Source: Diatrype stigma
Taxonomy: Eukaryota > Ascomycota > Sordariomycetes > Xylariales > Diatrypaceae
Direction of reading: 5' to 3'
DNA: 64,000 bases
Assembly: GCA_022225965.2 (NCBI GenBank)
Contig: JAKJXP020000116.1
Span: 24,547-88,546, forward strand
How positions within the stretch are numbered: the stretch's first letter is position 1; each line of letters starts with the position of its first letter. Below, piece after piece: positions 25,438 to 37,994 of the stretch. A program made the translations under genes and the position numbers. The notes under the pieces are model-generated. The model was not told where the DNA came from and did not search any database. It worked only from the letters and a program-made list of their open reading frames with translations.

Positions 25438-25910
25438 AATGACATTTCTTCGCTGTACTTAAAGAGCGGTATTTATATCATGAGGACTAGCATAGGATAT
25501 AAGAGAGATCGAGGATATTTGCTTTTCTATCTGTCATTTATCCAATACTCTCGCCGGGGTTAGCAGGGTCACCGATTTGGCTTTGTCACGAAAGCTATCC
25601 CACTGCCAACGTAATGTAATAAATATCCCTTGAATTTTCTTGACAGTCCAGGAATTTGATTAGCCTCTGGCCTACTCAAGGAACTGCGGGTCTAAGTTGA
25701 AGCGTCAGGGGTACCGCAGCATCATTTTAAAATCAACGCGAAGTTGCTGCCGGAGATATTCGATCAAGTCGGCGTTTATGACAGCAACATACAGACCCTG
25801 TCGACAAATGCAAGGTTTTGAGCCCCTTGTCACCCATATGTCTCATATGGTCGGTTGAAATTCTTCGCGGCTTCCTAAGGAGTCCGCGTCGAAGTCCTCA
25901 CAAATGCAAT
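25438..25910. other. Intergenic, nothing recognised
   Basis: The sequence between the CorA-like gene and the first MITE copy has no open frame of note and no RNA gene I can see. Confidence 0.5.
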
Positions 25911-26428
25911 CAGGATGTCAAGCAACGCCACCTGTGCAACGTGATGTCCACCAATTGGTATACGCCACCCTCTGCAATATCCATTTAGGATTTTTCCAGA
26001 TTGCGTAACCTGTAACGAAATCCACGATAACTTCATCCGATTACGCAAGTGATGGCAGATTGCAATGGCTCGCAATTGTGGCTAATATACACCGCCACAC
26101 CAAGAATTAAAGGGGCTGGTAGGGGTCAAGGTGAAGGCTGGGTTGGGGGGGGGGGGGGGTGCCATGTACGGAATCGAATAGGTCGGATGAGTCGGTAATA
26201 AGGAGGGAACCTTTTATTAAGCAGGGCTACAAATAATACGCTTCGAATTACGACCTTTGTATATACCTTCACTTTAACCCAATTTGAATACGGCAACCAA
26301 TGCAACGCCACTGCAATTTGGTTGCAATTGCGCAATTTCAGTCCACCAAATCCGGGGGCTGGTTGCAGTTACTGCAATCCATCTACCAAAGGACTTGGTT
26401 GCAGTGGATTGCGTTGCTTGACACCCTG
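25911..26428 (-). mobile_element. hAT-like MITE, copy 1
   Basis: A 518-bp element in opposite orientation to the copy at 29737-30282. Its ends are CAGGATGTCAAGCAACGC (left) and GCGTTGCTTGACACCCTG (right), inverse with one mismatch. The inverse of this copy can be followed along the other: shared words include ATGGATTGCAGTAACTGC, ATTCGAAGCGTAT and TGGATTGCGTTGCA-like blocks at both ends. Many TTGCA/TGCAA words make the subterminal regions repetitive. A run of 15 G (26145-26159) lies in the middle. No matching 8-bp flanks are visible (AATGCAAT on the left, TCGACAGG on the right), so the insertion is old or one flank has been rearranged. It encodes no protein. Confidence 0.8.
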
Positions 26429-26785
26429 TCGACAGGGTATTAGTACACCACCTAACGTACCAGGTTACAGGTAAAGTCATTGGTTTGAAGGTAAAAAAGA
26501 ACAAAAAATGAAAGAATATAAAGGAAAAGCTCAATAAAGTTCAGGGGGCGGGGGTATATGTTACAGGAAAGACCAAGTATTATTACTTTATTCCAACCTG
26601 TTTCCATATTATTTGTATCAATTTATAAGTATGGAGACATTGATGGGGTCATCCCAGCATAACAAAACCACAAGCGCTTTCCCCGTATCATCTCGGCATG
26701 CTCTACGCATATATCAAGCGTTAGTGTGCTGTAGTTATAGAAGCACATTATCCAAACTTTTAGGTTGCAGTTATACAATCCGCAG

Positions 26786-27484
26786 CTACAGAGTTAACTG
26801 TCCAACCCATGTATCGAATTGGTCAGATCTGGCAGCTGCTAAGTCTATCTCCATGATACCATGCTCAGAGTGGATGCCGATGGGTGACCAGGAGTCGTTC
26901 GGGTCAACCGGGGGAGTCGCCGAGGCCGCGAACGCGAAGCTTGCAGCCGTCGCTCCGGGGTCAAGGGTTTCCCGAGAACCACCGTTGTGGACCCAGGTGC
27001 TGCAACCTTTGCAGAGCGTCGTCAGGGTCCAGTGGGTCGCGTTCACGGTAGACCCCTTAAGTACGGTGTGCGTTGCCGAGTCATAGATCTCGGGCTGAAT
27101 ATGGGCACTTGGACATGTGTCAGCTTTTCTTTTAGTTTAGCTATGGGTTTCGACTACCCACGTGGCGAAGCGTGACGCTGGAATGGTACTGTTCCCGTTT
27201 GCCCACCCGAGCGAGATCGGGTTGTATAACATGCCGCCGCCCCAGGCAATACCCGTCCAGCCGACAGTCTTGGGCGCGACTATCTGGAGAAGGACATCGA
27301 ATGGCCCTTCCTCCACGGCCGGGATAGCGATACGCCAAGTAATCGGAGCTACTCCGACGGTGATTTCGGAGTAGCACACGCCGGTCGGCTCATCACAGTA
27401 CTGGGTAGTCGCAGAGACCGGGGCGGCGATGCTGCTGCCGGCAAGCGCGGTTACCACAGTGGCGAGTCGAGCAATGATACCCAT
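26786..27484 (-). CDS. Secreted AA8-type cytochrome b domain protein (CDH cytochrome-like)
   Basis: Two exons (27484-27158 and 27094-26786, 63-bp intron) give 211 residues. The start at 27484 has a strong CACCATGG context and begins a signal peptide (MGIIARLATVVTALAGSS...); an in-frame upstream start would add ten unlikely residues. The mature part is like the cytochrome domain of cellobiose dehydrogenase: YCDEPTGVCYSEITVG, then TGIAWGGGMLYNP with Met85, NATHWTLTTLCKGC, and IGIHSEHG with His183. Met85 and His183 are 98 apart, the same spacing as the Met/His heme ligands known in the Phanerochaete enzyme, so heme b binding is likely. No flavin domain or cellulose-binding module follows, so this is a stand-alone redox domain that may exchange electrons with secreted oxidases. 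It lies between two inverted MITE copies. Confidence 0.85.
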
Positions 27485-29557
27485 GGTGCGTATTGTGTTT
27501 ATTGGAAATGACAATTACCGAGTATGCAGGACGCACTTGGGGCCACTTAACGCTATCCAAATCAGCGGAATGAAGCCTTATATACCTTCACCTCGTCATA
27601 CCGCCGACCTCTCGCACCTGCTAGCACTCCCCCGTCTTGCTTCCATTATCCGCCGTGCATGTTTTCTCGCCTACTCAATGGGGATATCGGCAGTTGTCGT
27701 TTCCACGAGCCCACGGAGCGTGACCGGGAGCGAACCAAGTTTTCGGTAATGAAAGGGAGCAAATTACCCGAGCGCTGATTGGTCCTCACACGCGTATGCA
27801 ATGGTAAACGCACCCCGCCCTTCTGGATCCGCGTCGTTCCATCCATTTAGATTGAGGCGGCTGAAGTCAGGAACAGGGCGGGGCTTCTGTGCCAGTGACG
27901 GTTTAATCTAGATTTGGTAATGAAGACGACGGAAGATGACAGGGCCATAATGCGATGCATGACCATGACATAGCTTGCCCCTGCTTCCCCAGTTCCTATC
28001 CAGTTTCTGGGTCCTCGTCGATCCGTGGTTCATTTGGGATTAGTAATGATTCTGTAGTTGTCAAGTGGAAGTTGACCAGTAAATTAAAGGCAACTTCAAC
28101 ACCCCGGCAAACCACGATGCGTAATGTAAAAAACATCATTTGGTGTTATTGATGTTTACTAGATAGGCAGCCCTAGGATTCATTTAACCTTATAGGCCTG
28201 AATGCTGCCTTGCTTCCATCAACCGGCCATTGGAGTTGATGTAACTTGATCCGGCATGCTCTGACTTCGATGCTACGTGAAAGAGTCAAGATTAATTACA
28301 TAAGCCTGCGGAGCACCTACTAATTTGATATTACCCCTTATTATATAGTGCCTTTTCACTTCCACGCTCAGAGATCGAAACCTCGAATCTTGCTTATGGG
28401 AAGACGATAATGATTTAATCTTCCAGCGCTACTCTTCCAGCGCTACTCACAGTCGAAGCCTCGTGTTGTTGCAGGCTAGAAAGCAACTGAGCTTAGTCCA
28501 TGAAGCCCTCTAATTGACTCCATTGACGTGAATGAAAGGGCCCATCTCGAAGACATTGATATCGTGGGGTCGCTGCCAAAATTAAGACAAATTCAGTATA
28601 GTCAAGAAGGATACGCTGTGATCACAGCCAGGATCGTTTCTTTAGACGGCAGTGAAATCATTCGAAAGAGAACCGTAAAGTCATTATTATATAAACAGAA
28701 GGCGTAACCACCCTATTGGCACAGTGACAGTGTTTTAAGCTTCAAAGTTCAAGTACAACCTACCCAACAAGGTCAGACTTTGTGTGATATGCATATATAC
28801 GAAAGCTGCCTAGGATTGTCAGTTGTCATAATGCTACGCTTCGGCGCGAAAGCTTCAACAGGGGTAGTCCGAAAGGGAGTGTTGGACACGCCTCACCAAA
28901 CGACATCGTAGTTCGCTGCACATATTCTTTCCTTTTACTTCCATTGGCAATGAGCGGGAAACCGCTGCTCTGAGCAAGAATACAAAGTGTTCGAAAACGA
29001 GCCTCGCATACGGGGCTGCAAAGGAGTCTCACCGCCCATGCGGTATCAAGCGATACGGTTGCCTGCTGGAGTGATAGTAGTAATGAGTGACACAGTGTTA
29101 CTCTCCAATGCACTACTTGTGCCCTACCAACAGCTCAGCTCCTAACCAACCCAATTATTACTGAGCTGTTCTCGTAAGGAAGCGCAAGGCTGGCCCGCTG
29201 TCGAACTGAAACGAACAAGGGGTTACAACACACGTCCAATAACAGCGATTGAAGCTGACGCCAGCTCCACTTTGTTATACCCAATTGCATGTTGTCGCGG
29301 ATCAGAGGCGTAACGTGCATGGCGATGGACTCTAGTGCTGGTAACGTATAAGTGGTAGGTGAGGCGAGATGGTCCCCTTACCCGACGGTCTGTAGCCTTT
29401 CTAGAGGAACCAACCTTCTCTTCTACATCGTTACTAGTATGCAAGAGAATATTAGCCTCCACCTCTAGACTCTGAGGTCTTGGGCTTATTTGCCTCTCCT
29501 TTCTACCTCTGATACAATTACACCCTTCAATACAAAAAGGGGAGAAAGAGAACCACG
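27485..29557. other. Intergenic, 2 kb without a supported gene
   Basis: No convincing coding frame. The AA8 promoter must lie in the first few hundred bases. A short tandem duplication of CTTCCAGCGCTACT occurs near 28422-28450. The stretch 29460-29557 is the 5' side of the lectin-like gene. Confidence 0.5.
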
Positions 29558-32226
29558 ATGCCTAGTCTCACGTGGATGCTAGTCCTCCAGACGTTTATAT
29601 GGCTGCTGTTACTTAATCTTAGTCGTGGCGGGTCGATGTCAGCATGGTATACGGGGCTTGGGGCTCCGCAGCTTGCCATGTACGACAATTCCACCGGAAG
29701 GATATACTACAGTCTCTGCAACAGCAATAGCACGCCCAGGGTGTCACGCAACGCAATCCACTGCAACCAGGACCTGTGGTGGATGGATTGCAGTAACTGC
29801 AACCAGCCCCTTGGATTTGGTGGATTGCCGTTGCGCAATTGCAACCAAATTGCAATGGAGTTGCACGGTTGCAATACCCTAAAAGTAAGGGTGTATATAA
29901 AGGTTATATAATGAATTCTTGGTATTTGGAAGCCGTACGTATTAGGATATACGTATTCGAAGCGTATCTTTTATTTTTCCGATCCATACTACCCCTTAAT
30001 TACCTCCCCCTCCGTAACCCCCCTCCTTCTCTTACCCTCCAGCGCCCGGACCCCTTATTTCCAACCCATACTAGTCCCGGCAATGTGGCGGTGCCTGCGT
30101 GTATACTAGCCACAGATTACCAGCCACTGCAACGCTGCAACCGTTGCGCAACGAGGAAGCTATCGTGGATTGCGTTGCAGGTTGCGCAATTTCGGGAAAA
30201 TCCCGAATGGATGGATTGCAGAAGCTGGTGGCCACCAAATGGTGGCCATCGCGTTGCAGTGGTGGCGTTGCGTGACACCCTGAGCACGCCCATCTTCCCG
30301 GCAAACGAAACGACCGCCTTTGATTTAGATATACCTCCTGTGAACAATACTAGTATTGCTGGAACTGGATACCAAACCGACGGACATAATGTGGTGAGAA
30401 GCCCTCTGCCCTTATTTTCTCGGCGACACTTATTTTCTTCTCCCTTCCTCCTCTCATTTCCTTTTTCTTTTTTTTCTTTTCTCCCCCCCCCCCTCCCTCC
30501 TCCCTCTCCATTTCTATCCTAGATAGATGTGGGTAGAAATCCCATTAACACGACATTTATATAACCAGGCCGTTCTCCATTACATAGCAGAGAAGGGGGG
30601 GATTGTCCAAGCATTATTCCACTGTGACGACACCGGCCACTACGTATCGGATCCGAACCAAGCCTGGATCGTATCGAACGGCATCCGCCCACCGATCCGC
30701 CCCAAAGACGGCACTGGATTGGCGGCCATCGTTCTCGGCGAGACCGGAGGCTACCGCGTATACTACCACGACAATAGCTCGAGGGTGGCGGTGCTGCAAT
30801 ACACACGGAGCTCGACAACCGGAGAGGACAGTTGGAATTACGGATATCTCGTCGAACAAGAGACTGACGTGGGCAGGAATGTACAAGCTGGCTTCGTGAA
30901 CAACGACCGAATCAACGTTGTGACAAATCTTCATAATCCTTGGGCTCAGATCCAAATATGCATCTCACGGGAAAGCAACTGGATCGTCGGTAAGTAATTC
31001 TGGTAACCGGTTACCGATTTGGTCCGCTCTTATATGGTGAGCTAGTAGATACTGACCTGCAGATTCCAGAGACATTTCCGTCTGGGGTATACGATACCAC
31101 CCATAACACCAGTGGAGCCCATTACGATCTCCACAGACCAACCAACGACACTGATGTGAGGGATCTTACATACGACCAGGAAGGCGAATGGGGTGGTCTA
31201 GGCGATATGCTGGAAGCCTACACAGACGACGAGAGCAGCCTCGGCCTCGCGTTTAATGCCAACGCCGACCGCCTCATCTTCTACATCGGCAACGACTCCG
31301 CGATTCACCAATTCCACGCGATTGACGACAGCGAAAGCGACGGTTTAAACAATAGTGGTTGGCATACGTCGGGTTCCCCTGACAATGCCGCCAGCGCGTG
31401 GCCGCGTGCCGATATCCCGAACGCGGATTTCACCGTGGCATACGACAGCGATTTGGACAAGATCTGGCTGTACTACGTCGTGAACGGGAGCATGACGCAG
31501 GTGCACCAGTCGTCGGCGGGCGTCTGGGAGCCGGCCGTCGCGCTCCCCAAGTTCAACGCCACGGCGGCCGTGGTGAAGCCGGAACCCCCAGAGCCGGAGT
31601 CGGGCGGCGACTCCGGGGGTTTGTCCGGAAGTGGCAAGGTCGGGGTCGGGGTCGGGGTCGGGCTCGGTATCCCGATCATCGGGGCCATCATCGCCGCGTA
31701 CACACTCTGGCACGTGCGTCGATCGCGGCAGAGCCACGAGGCCGACCTTGCTGTGGCCGCAGCCCCCGCTGTCACACCAGGGTCGCCCGCGCCGCAGTAC
31801 ACCTCGGGATACTGGGGGGATGGAGGGCAGGGGGCTGGGCTGGGATACTGGGCGAACGGGCAATGGGTGCAGCCGCATCCGGACCTAGTACAACAGCAGC
31901 AACAACAACAACAGCAGCAAGTGTATGCTGCCACCGGAGGGGCCAAGCCGGACGGCAGTCAATGGCAGCAACTGGATCCGAGATTCAGCCAGATGTACCT
32001 TGGCGGCGGCAGCCCGCCGCCGGCACCGGTCCACGAGATGGCGCACCAGGAGCCCGCCTACGAGGTCGCGGGCGATGGCCAGGTGCCGGAGATGCCGGGA
32101 TCTCAGCAGCAGTCGGCTCCGACTCCGATTCCCGCTACCGCCCCTGCCCCTGCCCCTATCCCTTCAGAGCAGCAGAGCTGTCTCCCCGATGCCCGATGCC
32201 AAGGCCCCACCCAAGTAAGTGACTGA
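29558..32226 (+). pseudogene. Fucose-specific-lectin-like membrane protein gene, interrupted by a MITE
   Basis: Coding pieces 29558-29736, 30291-30393, 30527-30989 and 31070-32226 add up to a 633-residue frame if the MITE (29737-30282) and one 8-bp duplication are subtracted. The protein has an N-terminal hydrophobic segment, then repeats resembling fungal fucose-lectin propellers (GRIYYSLCNS, GLAAIVLGETGGYRVYYHD, DRLIFYIGNDSAIHQF, DKIWLYYVVNGSMTQVHQ), a Gly-rich stalk, one membrane segment (IPIIGAIIAAYTLWHV), basic residues, and a cytoplasmic Pro/Gln-rich tail with a Gln run near 31890. In the sequence as it stands, translation from the start ends inside the MITE. Introns: 30394-30526 (GTGAGA) and 30990-31069 (GTAAGT). 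Unless the MITE is spliced out, the gene is inactive. No other damage is seen, so the insertion is recent. The C-terminal end is uncertain: a GTAAGT lies just before the stop. Confidence 0.8.
29737..30282 (+). mobile_element. hAT-like MITE, copy 2, inserted in a gene
   Basis: A 546-bp element with perfect 18-bp terminal inverted repeats (CAGGGTGTCACGCAACGC at 29737-29754 and its inverse at 30265-30282) and a perfect 8-bp target duplication AGCACGCC (29729-29736 and 30283-30290). TIR length, the CAGGGT start and the 8-bp duplication fit the hAT superfamily. It has no transposase. Subterminal blocks are rich in TTGCA/TGCAA words, possibly transposase-binding repeats. The same family is present inverted at 25911-26428. 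Confidence 0.93.
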
Positions 32227-32782
32227 CTGCTCAGACGATCGACCCAGTTCGTGCTACCTGCTGGGAGTAGAAATGGAAGTGTTATAGTGTTAGCTTGTCA
32301 GGTCGAGCTTCGCGTGCACACCATGTCGTGGTAGGAGTATGAGGTTATACGTCGGTGGCGTATGCAGCATCGGAGGTTTATGTAATCTAGATGGATCTCT
32401 TGTCAGCGATGGGGATTGAGCAATGATTAATATAGAACAAATCCGGATTAGCAAGGTCTGTTAGTATCGAGACTTTACTCGTGATGGTAGGAGATAACAT
32501 TGATCTAACACGCGCCAACCAGCCCATGGACATCGTATCATGTATATCAATGAGTATTTCATGATAGCTCATTTATAGATATATTGTTCAAGCAAAATGA
32601 TCGCTCGCTCGCTTGCTTATATGCTTGTTTATCTGGATGCACTGTAATGGCATGGTAACCATTGCCCTGTGGCCACTGTCGTGGCAAGTTTCCCTTGACG
32701 GTGGACCTGATCCCAAACCAACCCATGTATTTCTCCCAATGGTCGCGAGGATAGTTTAAGCATCAAGGGCAACAATGACGAA
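32227..32782. other. Convergent intergenic region
   Basis: Lies between the 3' ends of the lectin-like gene (plus) and the TAPT1 gene (minus); probably holds both 3' UTRs. Nothing else seen. Confidence 0.5.
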
Positions 32783-35700
32783 TCACCAGATCCTCTTCGA
32801 AACACCCATCTCATACCGACAAACCCGCGCGAGTCCATCATCAGCGCCGCCCTTACTGTGCTCGCGGAACTTCTCCTCAGTCTTGCGCTCGCGCTCGCGC
32901 ATGCGCCTGAGGCCGTCTGGATCGTCGTCGTAGAGCCAGCGACGGCGTTCGTCGCCGACCTCGGTGGCGCCCCAAGCGCCGATGCGCTTGCTTCCGGGCT
33001 GGGAGAGGGGGGGTTCCCGTTCCCGCTCCCTTGCCGCTTCGTCCTGCTGGTGCTGCAGCATTTTTTCCTTGTGCACCATGACGGCGTACCGGCGGCGGGC
33101 GTACCGCAGGAGCACCATGCCGAGGACCAGTTTGATGATCAGGAGCACGATCCACGCCAGGAAGAAGAAGAGCAGCATGGTCAGGAGCGCGATGGCGTCG
33201 TCCGACGAGAGGGTCCAGAACGATTTCGCCTGCGCTCCCGCCGGTGAGGCGGTGGGGTTATTGCCCAGGGGGTCGCCGTGGACGGACCGCCCGAGCGCGT
33301 TCCGTATGATCGTATCGAGGCGCTCTAGCGCTGCGACCATAGCGGGCGAAGAGGGCGTGGATGATTCTACGGATAGCTCCATGGTGGAGGTGGGTATCGG
33401 CGGCGGTAGGTACGTGGACAGAAACATGTGGTAGATTTGCATGGAGGCGCGGATGAAGAGGCAGGAAAGAGGTATCACAGGCAAGCCAATGCGTCTGGTT
33501 AGCGAAGGCGTGCCAAAGGCCTATGAAAATCGTATTAGTGGCTATGTTCACATCGTGATCGGTTAGGGTCACTTACGTTGGTATAATAATCCTTGCACAA
33601 GATGTCGAGCATTCTATGATAAACGGCAGGCCTGACGTTGTTGAACTTGTTGATGTAGGCATGCTTGATCCAATCAACTAGCATTTCAATACCAATCACG
33701 ACAAAGAAAGGCGAGAGGACCTCGCCCGAGAAGAGCCACGAGGGCCACACGGTGAAGCTGTGTGGCAGAATCGAATTTGTATGAATTGGCCCAGGACCGG
33801 TGGCGCCGTTATCCATTTCACTTCCTGCCCCGGGCACGGAGAACCCTCCGACTTCGACGATATTGCGCATGGCGATAATGAGAAGAATGACCCATAGCTG
33901 AAAGCGTTCGACAATGTCGGCACAACTTAGCTGAAAGAGGTTCTCCTTTTCAATCTTCTTGAACACCGCCCCTTTAATCTCGACGAATTGATTCGAGATC
34001 AGAAGGGTGAGCAGGGTATTCGAGTAGGAGTTCACTGCCACATTCAAGGTGATGACCTGGTAAAAAAGGCAAAGTACATGAACGACGTTGTATATCAGCG
34101 ACAGAATGAACATGCCAAAGGGCAGCAAGATTTTAGATCGTCCGGAGCTATTCCTAGATAGCGTCTCGGAACTAAAAAGGCACTCGATGACATCTTGCCC
34201 AATTGCTGCCAACAGTCGGTCACCGACCTATATTCACTATTAGCTACCAATATATCGACACCATGTTTGGGACTTTACCTCAAGAATATTGTATATAACG
34301 TAAAGCTTCATTGAGGATTGTGCTCGGATGAAGTGATACATCCGGCTAGCATCCAGGTTGATCAGAGCTAATGAACTGCAGATAATGATGGCCCCCTGAA
34401 GCAAATCTGCCTTGTGAAAATGGGTTAGGTCAGAAGGCGTGGATTTCGTTCTCCGGTGTCGGAATAAGGGCCTAGGCATTGGGTGCTTAGGCGGAAGAAG
34501 AACCCCATTCCCCTTAGGACGTGGGGTGTCTAGAACCGTTGTTGTAGTTGAATCTGTATGGCTTGTGTGACTGACGTGGCTAGCAGCACTATTTCCCCTT
34601 GGCCGACTGTTACTCCGCTCAGTCTCGCTCATATGATCGCTATTATCAACCCCTGTGCGTGACGGTTTGCCTTTTCCTGCCCTCTGCTTCAGTCGCCAAA
34701 GACCTTCCCAGACGAATCCAAACAGCCAACGGGTCTCTTTCCATATGACATGGCCCCACCATCTGATAAGAACCCCGAGGGCAATACAGAATCTCATGGG
34801 TAAGATAGTGAATGTATAGAGCCAAGCATCGAGACATGCCAGAGTACCAAACACCAACATCTTCTCCAAGTAAGGAGGTAAGAGCAGCGCATTGAGCAGT
34901 CTCTCAAACTTGACGGCGCTAGACTCGTATATCGCATCAGCGGCATGAGATTGGTAGATGTACAGCGGACTAGGCCGTTGACCTGCCAATTCCAGTTGAA
35001 GATGTGTTGGAAGAGACATAGGCGGAAGGGGTATGGGAGGGAGTATGATTGGTGGTGGAGCGGTGGCCTCGGTTGTATCCGCTTTCGAAGGGGCGGAAGA
35101 TTTCGAAGGAACTCTAGCCGAGCCAGCAGGAGTAGATACATTGAGATTCAGGGGAGCAGGGCGACCAAGAGGGTTGAAAGAATAGCGCCTAGCGGCGTTG
35201 ATGACTGGTACTGAAGTGCTCGGAGTATGTGTTCGACGGTTGATGGGAGGGGTGGAGAGAGTCCGGGTTGAAATAGGCCGCCTGAACTCGGCAGCTGTCC
35301 TCATGGAAACATCGTGATCTACATCGAACGTGCCGTTCCTCTGTGGGCGCCGCTTCGGGAGTGTTTGCGGACCGTTCTCCATCTGTTCTGCCATGCTGAT
35401 GGGCAAGTGAGAGCCCGATTCAACCACGCTCGCAGACATGGGATAGTCTACTCCGTTGGGTTTCCGCATAGGCGGTGTTGGTGGTACGATAGCGATAGGT
35501 AGCGATTCGGGAGCCGCAGCCAGAGCTTGCATCTGGGATGCTGACAACTTCCGGATGCTCTCGTGACTATCCCTCCTAGCCGGAACGTTCGACTGCGTAC
35601 GTGTCTTTTTAGGAGCATCGGCTGAGGTCGGAACGGGAGGCGGGTTCGATGCCGAGGTCTGTGTCGGTGTGGCTGACGATGGATCGAGGTCGGGGAACGG

Positions 35701-35940
35701 AACAGTGGCAATCGATGAGGACGATGATGTCCTTTTGGCCATGGCTGTGGTTGGCGGTATTGCATGTTCGTGATTGTTTCGCTCTTGTCGCAATTTCCTT
35801 ACGGGTATTTCCCTCCCAGTGCCTTCTTTATGTCCGCCTTCAACCCCGTCCTCGCTGTTCGCCTCGACCTGTTCATTCTCCTGCCGGTTCTTTTGATCGC
35901 CGATGCTCCCATCCGTCTCCATATGTAATCCCGGCATCAT
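32783..35940 (-). CDS. TAPT1/Emp65-family ER membrane protein
   Basis: Three exons (35940-34279, 34227-33577, 33520-32783; introns of 51 and 56 bp, GTAAAG and GTAAGT donors) give 1016 residues in one frame. The first 320 residues are Ser/Pro/Thr-rich and disordered. The conserved TAPT1 core follows (RLLNALLLPPYLEKMLV, then ADLLQGAIIICSSLAL, KLYVIYNILEVGDRLL, FGMFILSLIYNVVHVLCLF, LISNQFVEIKGAVFKKIEKE, ADIVERFQLWVILLII, EMLVDWIKHAYINKFN). Several of these are membrane spans. A last span (AIALLTMLLFFFLAWIVLLI) precedes a basic, charged tail. Yeast Emp65 acts with Slp1 in the ER to protect folding membrane proteins; in animals TAPT1 is linked to cilia. Intron positions fall inside conserved blocks and splicing restores the family sequence, so the model is well supported. 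Single-copy housekeeping gene, likely intact. Confidence 0.9.
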
Positions 35941-37994
35941 CAAGGCGCTGTCGTCTGACGCATCTTCGGGCGCATACTCGGGTAGGAAACAAACGGGTGG
36001 AAGCCTTCGAAACCTTCAGCTATCCCGAGGTCGGTAGATAAGTGTCGTATAGTCCGTAAGTATAGAGGCAGATCGAGAGTATCGTAGCTATCTCGAAGGT
36101 TGTTTGCGCTGATCCGAAGTTCGCGGGAGATTGTCGATGGTTTAAAGTTACCGCAGTTAGTTAGTGGATTGAGAGTGCTAAGTTTAGTGCTAAGTTGAAC
36201 GTTTAGGGGCCTCCTTTAGCCTTTGCAGCTAACGTTACCACCTGCCACCTAAGTACTACTTATGTATGTAACTAAGTTGCCCAGCTTGTTATAGGTCCAT
36301 TTCCGTAGCTCTTCCCCTAGTCTGTTGTTCCCATTGGTCAATATCTGTGGGTGGATATAGTTAACCTGAATTCTGACCCCTGAGACAAACCAACGGATAG
36401 ACATGCATCGCTGTATCCTCGTCCACGTTCGTGATGCATGCAGCCATGCGGTACCTACCCAATGATTCCCATAGCGACCCATACGTGTGATAGGTGCACA
36501 TCAACTGCGTTGCATGTGCCCATCCGACATACCCGTATGCAGCAAGAGCTATGTACTACGTCATGCATGGGTATGCAGTCTTATACTACCTACCTGATCA
36601 GTAGGTAACTATATCTGGACCTTAAAACCCTCCATCATATTCATACATACCTACCTTAACCTATTGGATCTTGTGAAGTGCTTAACCCCTTCTTTAGGCC
36701 ATGATACCCGGGTACCCATTCTGTCCGTTGCCGGCATCATGATACATGGCACATGGCTAATGCTTCGAAGGCGATGTGAACCTGAGTACCTACTTTGAGT
36801 CCTTGACCGAGACATGTTCGAAAAGATCGCTACAAGCGCCCCTTCGTGAATGAAAACATTCGAAATCGTGATCGATCGGTATGGCCATGTATGGTTTGGT
36901 GCAATGTCTTGAATATTCTGTGTCGCCAATTTCTATTTCAGACATGGTCATCTCCAACCATTCCACGGAACTGAGGTTTAGTGTGTTGGAACATGCCCCC
37001 TATCCGAAGAGTCCATGTACTAGACTCACCGAAGACCTGAGTATTTGGTAGGAATCCATGTGGCTAATTCCAGGCAGAGCGTTGCACGAATTCACCTGAC
37101 CATCGATCATGAACTCGGATGCCAGGGAAGGCTGGCATCAACAAGATCGCTCAAGATCCAGTTACGGTTGACTGGTGATCCCTGCAAATGCCAAAATTAG
37201 CACCGTTAAAGTTAAGGTTTCCGGGGCTGCAGCTGCGGCTACTTTTATAGTCGTTGGGGCCATTCCGACGTGACCAATCAGCACAGTCGTAAGCAAGCCG
37301 CGACACCACCACGCTACATGGTATGGAGAACGTCGTTGATAGGTACGATTCTTGTACGAAGTCTATTGGCAGGTATCATAGACTTGGCCACACTCGCAGG
37401 CAACACCATTGCCATTGCCTGCCTTATGTCATGCAATCTCATGTTTCATGAGGATCTATGTCCCTACTGGCCTTACTTCCATCCAGCTGAAGAGACTGGA
37501 CTACGGCCTAGCTTGACTAATACCTACCTACCAACCTAGCCACGTCGAAGCTGCGGGACAAGTCCGAGCAAGCCATCCCCATGGCACGGGCTTGGACTAT
37601 CCGCGTCTAGGCTTGCTATTTCGTGAGGTTCGAGAAGCTAACTTACGTAGTAAACTAAGAAGCTGCATTGATCTCAACGAGCTAAGTAGCTGGGCTATGT
37701 ATCTCGGACTGCGTCTTAGCCATGATGCGGCCGCAGAGTAGCTAATTAGCGTGGCATTTGCTGGCAATCGTCACTCTCACCTTGGAGATGGCGATGATAT
37801 GCGAGTTCTGGGGGTGTATAGCAAGACTATATAGCTATCGATGTCATGTCTTGCGAGAGAGAGGTGGTTGACATAGATAGGCAGGCAATACTCACCATTT
37901 TCTTCCTCTCGCCCCCACGGTCGAGAGTTTAGTCGAGGATTTAGTCGACCCCTAATCTCATAGTATCATACACTTGCCATCCTAGTTCGTCTAT
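35941..37994. other. Divergent intergenic region, 2 kb
   Basis: Separates the TAPT1 start (minus) from the beta-lactamase-like start (plus) and must hold both promoters. It contains many CCTACCT/AGGTAGG words, for example around 36583-36610, but no coding frame or RNA gene I can support. Confidence 0.5.

Noticed and set aside
33258..33572. Alternative minus-strand frame across the last TAPT1 intron
   Set aside because: Out of frame with the conserved TAPT1 sequence; the GTAAGT donor and CATAG acceptor give the family sequence.
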